From the NCBI GenBank assembly GCA_947647645.1, contig CANSLE010000129.1, forward strand, positions 1 to 6,860: 6,860 bases of DNA, written 5' to 3'. The DNA comes from an uncultured Microbacterium sp. Lineage in GTDB: Bacteria; Actinomycetota; Actinomycetes; Actinomycetales; Microbacteriaceae. The position numbers and the translations under genes were made by a program. The notes under the pieces were generated by a model that saw only the letters and a list, made by a program, of their open reading frames with translations, made no database searches and was not told the origin of the DNA. This document shows positions 6,056-6,860 of the stretch, one piece after another. Numbering within the stretch: the stretch's first letter is position 1; each line of letters begins with the position of its first letter.

Positions 6056-6860
6056 TCAGGAGTTCACCCGGATGATCTCCTGCTGGTACGGCGCGATGAC
6101 GTCGCCGGAGATGCGGCAGTCCAACAGCAGGAACGGCCGCGCGGATGCCGGGGTGCGCGCCCAGTCTGCGAGCTCGACGAGGTCCTCCAGCGTCCGCACC
6201 ACCACGCCCCGTGCGCCGACGGCGCTCGCGAGGCCGGCGAAGTCGACCTCGGGGATGAGCATCGGCTCGCGGGCGAGGCCCTGGAGGCCGTAGAGGTTGA
6301 TCTCCGCGCCGTACGCCGCGTCGTTCCAGACGACGGCCAGTCCGCGGCCTCCTGCGACGCGCACGGCCGTCTCGAGGTCCGCGAGCGCCATGAGCGCCCC
6401 GCCGTCGCCGGTCGAGAGGACGACCGTCGCGTCCGGGCGGGCGAGGGCCGCACCCGGTACCGACGGGAATCCGAGTCCGATCGACTGATACGCGGTGCCG
6501 ACCATGATCATCCGGTCCGGGGAGGCCACCGGCCAGTACATGTTGGCCCAGCCGAGGAAGTGGCCCCCGTCGGTGACCACGACGCGCTCACGGGTGGACG
6601 GCGCGTCCTCGAGGATCTCCCCGATACGCACGGCGAGAGAACGCGGGTCGAGTCGTCCGTCGGGGGCGAGGACGTCGCCCGGCTCGCGGGCGCGCAGCGC
6701 GGTGATGTCGACACTCTCCCGCCAGCCGCTCGCCGTGGCTCCCCGCGCGGACAGCTCGTCGCACAGCTGCTCGGCGACCAACCGTGCGTCCGCCCGGATG
6801 TACCCGCCGACGTGGGGGTGGGTGGCCGCCGGCGCGATGTCGACCTGCACGACGCGGGTG
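6056..6860 (-). CDS. Thiamine diphosphate-dependent enzyme (acetolactate synthase-like), 5' end cut by window edge
   Basis: This is the C-terminal part of a ThDP enzyme of the acetolactate synthase/benzoylformate decarboxylase superfamily, 267 residues before the TGA. The frame is open to the right edge: TRVVQVDIAP, the usual end of the central domain, comes first. The cofactor domain follows with GTAYQSIGLGFPS and the ThDP-Mg motif, which begins GDGG at residues 151-154 and ends WNDAAYG at 178-184. Asp180 stands where many relatives have the second Asn of the NN pair. The GTG at 6850 is internal and not the start. The catalytic Glu and the N-terminal domain lie outside the window, so carboligase, decarboxylase or oxidase activity cannot be told apart. 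A 141-base gap with a hairpin separates it from the antiporter, so the two are probably separate units. Confidence 0.88.
   Translation of the reverse strand, partial: TRVVQVDIAPAATHPHVGGYIRADARLVAEQLCDELSARGATASGWRESVDITALRAREPGDVLAPDGRLDPRSLAVRIGEILEDAPSTRERVVVTDGGHFLGWANMYWPVASPDRMIMVGTAYQSIGLGFPSVPGAALARPDATVVLSTGDGGALMALADLETAVRVAGGRGLAVVWNDAAYGAEINLYGLQGLAREPMLIPEVDFAGLASAVGARGVVVRTLEDLVELADWARTPASARPFLLLDCRISGDVIAPYQQEIIRVNS

Overview
The window looks like a chromosomal stretch from a high-GC actinobacterium. Codon third positions are almost all G or C, starts are often GTG, and the protein style suggests Microbacteriaceae, perhaps Microbacterium. That genus guess rests on composition and protein flavour only. 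I see no RNA gene, CRISPR array, transposase or integrase, and composition is even throughout.

Layout. (1) Bases 1-748, minus strand: a fumarylacetoacetate hydrolase (FAH) family enzyme that runs off the left edge. (2) Bases 749-859: a divergent control region with candidate promoters for both directions, an operator-like palindrome and a strong hairpin in the presumed leader of the rightward transcript. (3) Bases 860-2248, plus strand: a major facilitator transporter of the metabolite:H+ symporter type. (4) Bases 2267-4162, plus strand, 18 bases after the transporter: an FAD aromatic hydroxylase very like 3-hydroxybenzoate 4-monooxygenase (MobA). (5) Bases 4178-5914, minus strand, convergent with 15 bases between stop codons: a CPA1-type Na+/H+ antiporter. 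(6) Bases 5915-6055: a 141-base gap with two clear inverted repeats. (7) Bases 6056-6860, minus strand: the C-terminal part of a thiamine diphosphate (ThDP) dependent enzyme that runs off the right edge.

Genes 1-4 read as a small aromatic-acid catabolic unit. The symporter would import a hydroxylated aromatic acid, the flavoenzyme would hydroxylate it (3-hydroxybenzoate to protocatechuate if it is a true MobA), and the FAH enzyme would act on a later ring-fission product. The divergent promoter would switch both arms together. A FAH enzyme is not needed in the classic protocatechuate ortho pathway, so the route is not closed from what is visible. The antiporter is probably a separate ion/pH homeostasis gene. 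The role of the ThDP enzyme is unknown.

I found no new defence, mobile or RNA system. The points most worth a second look are the conserved MobA substrate-site residues, the pathway mismatch with the FAH gene, the divergent operator and leader hairpin, the 10-bp-arm inverted repeat before the antiporter, and an octamer (CGGCATCC or its complement) that occurs 11 times, in several reading frames and once between genes.
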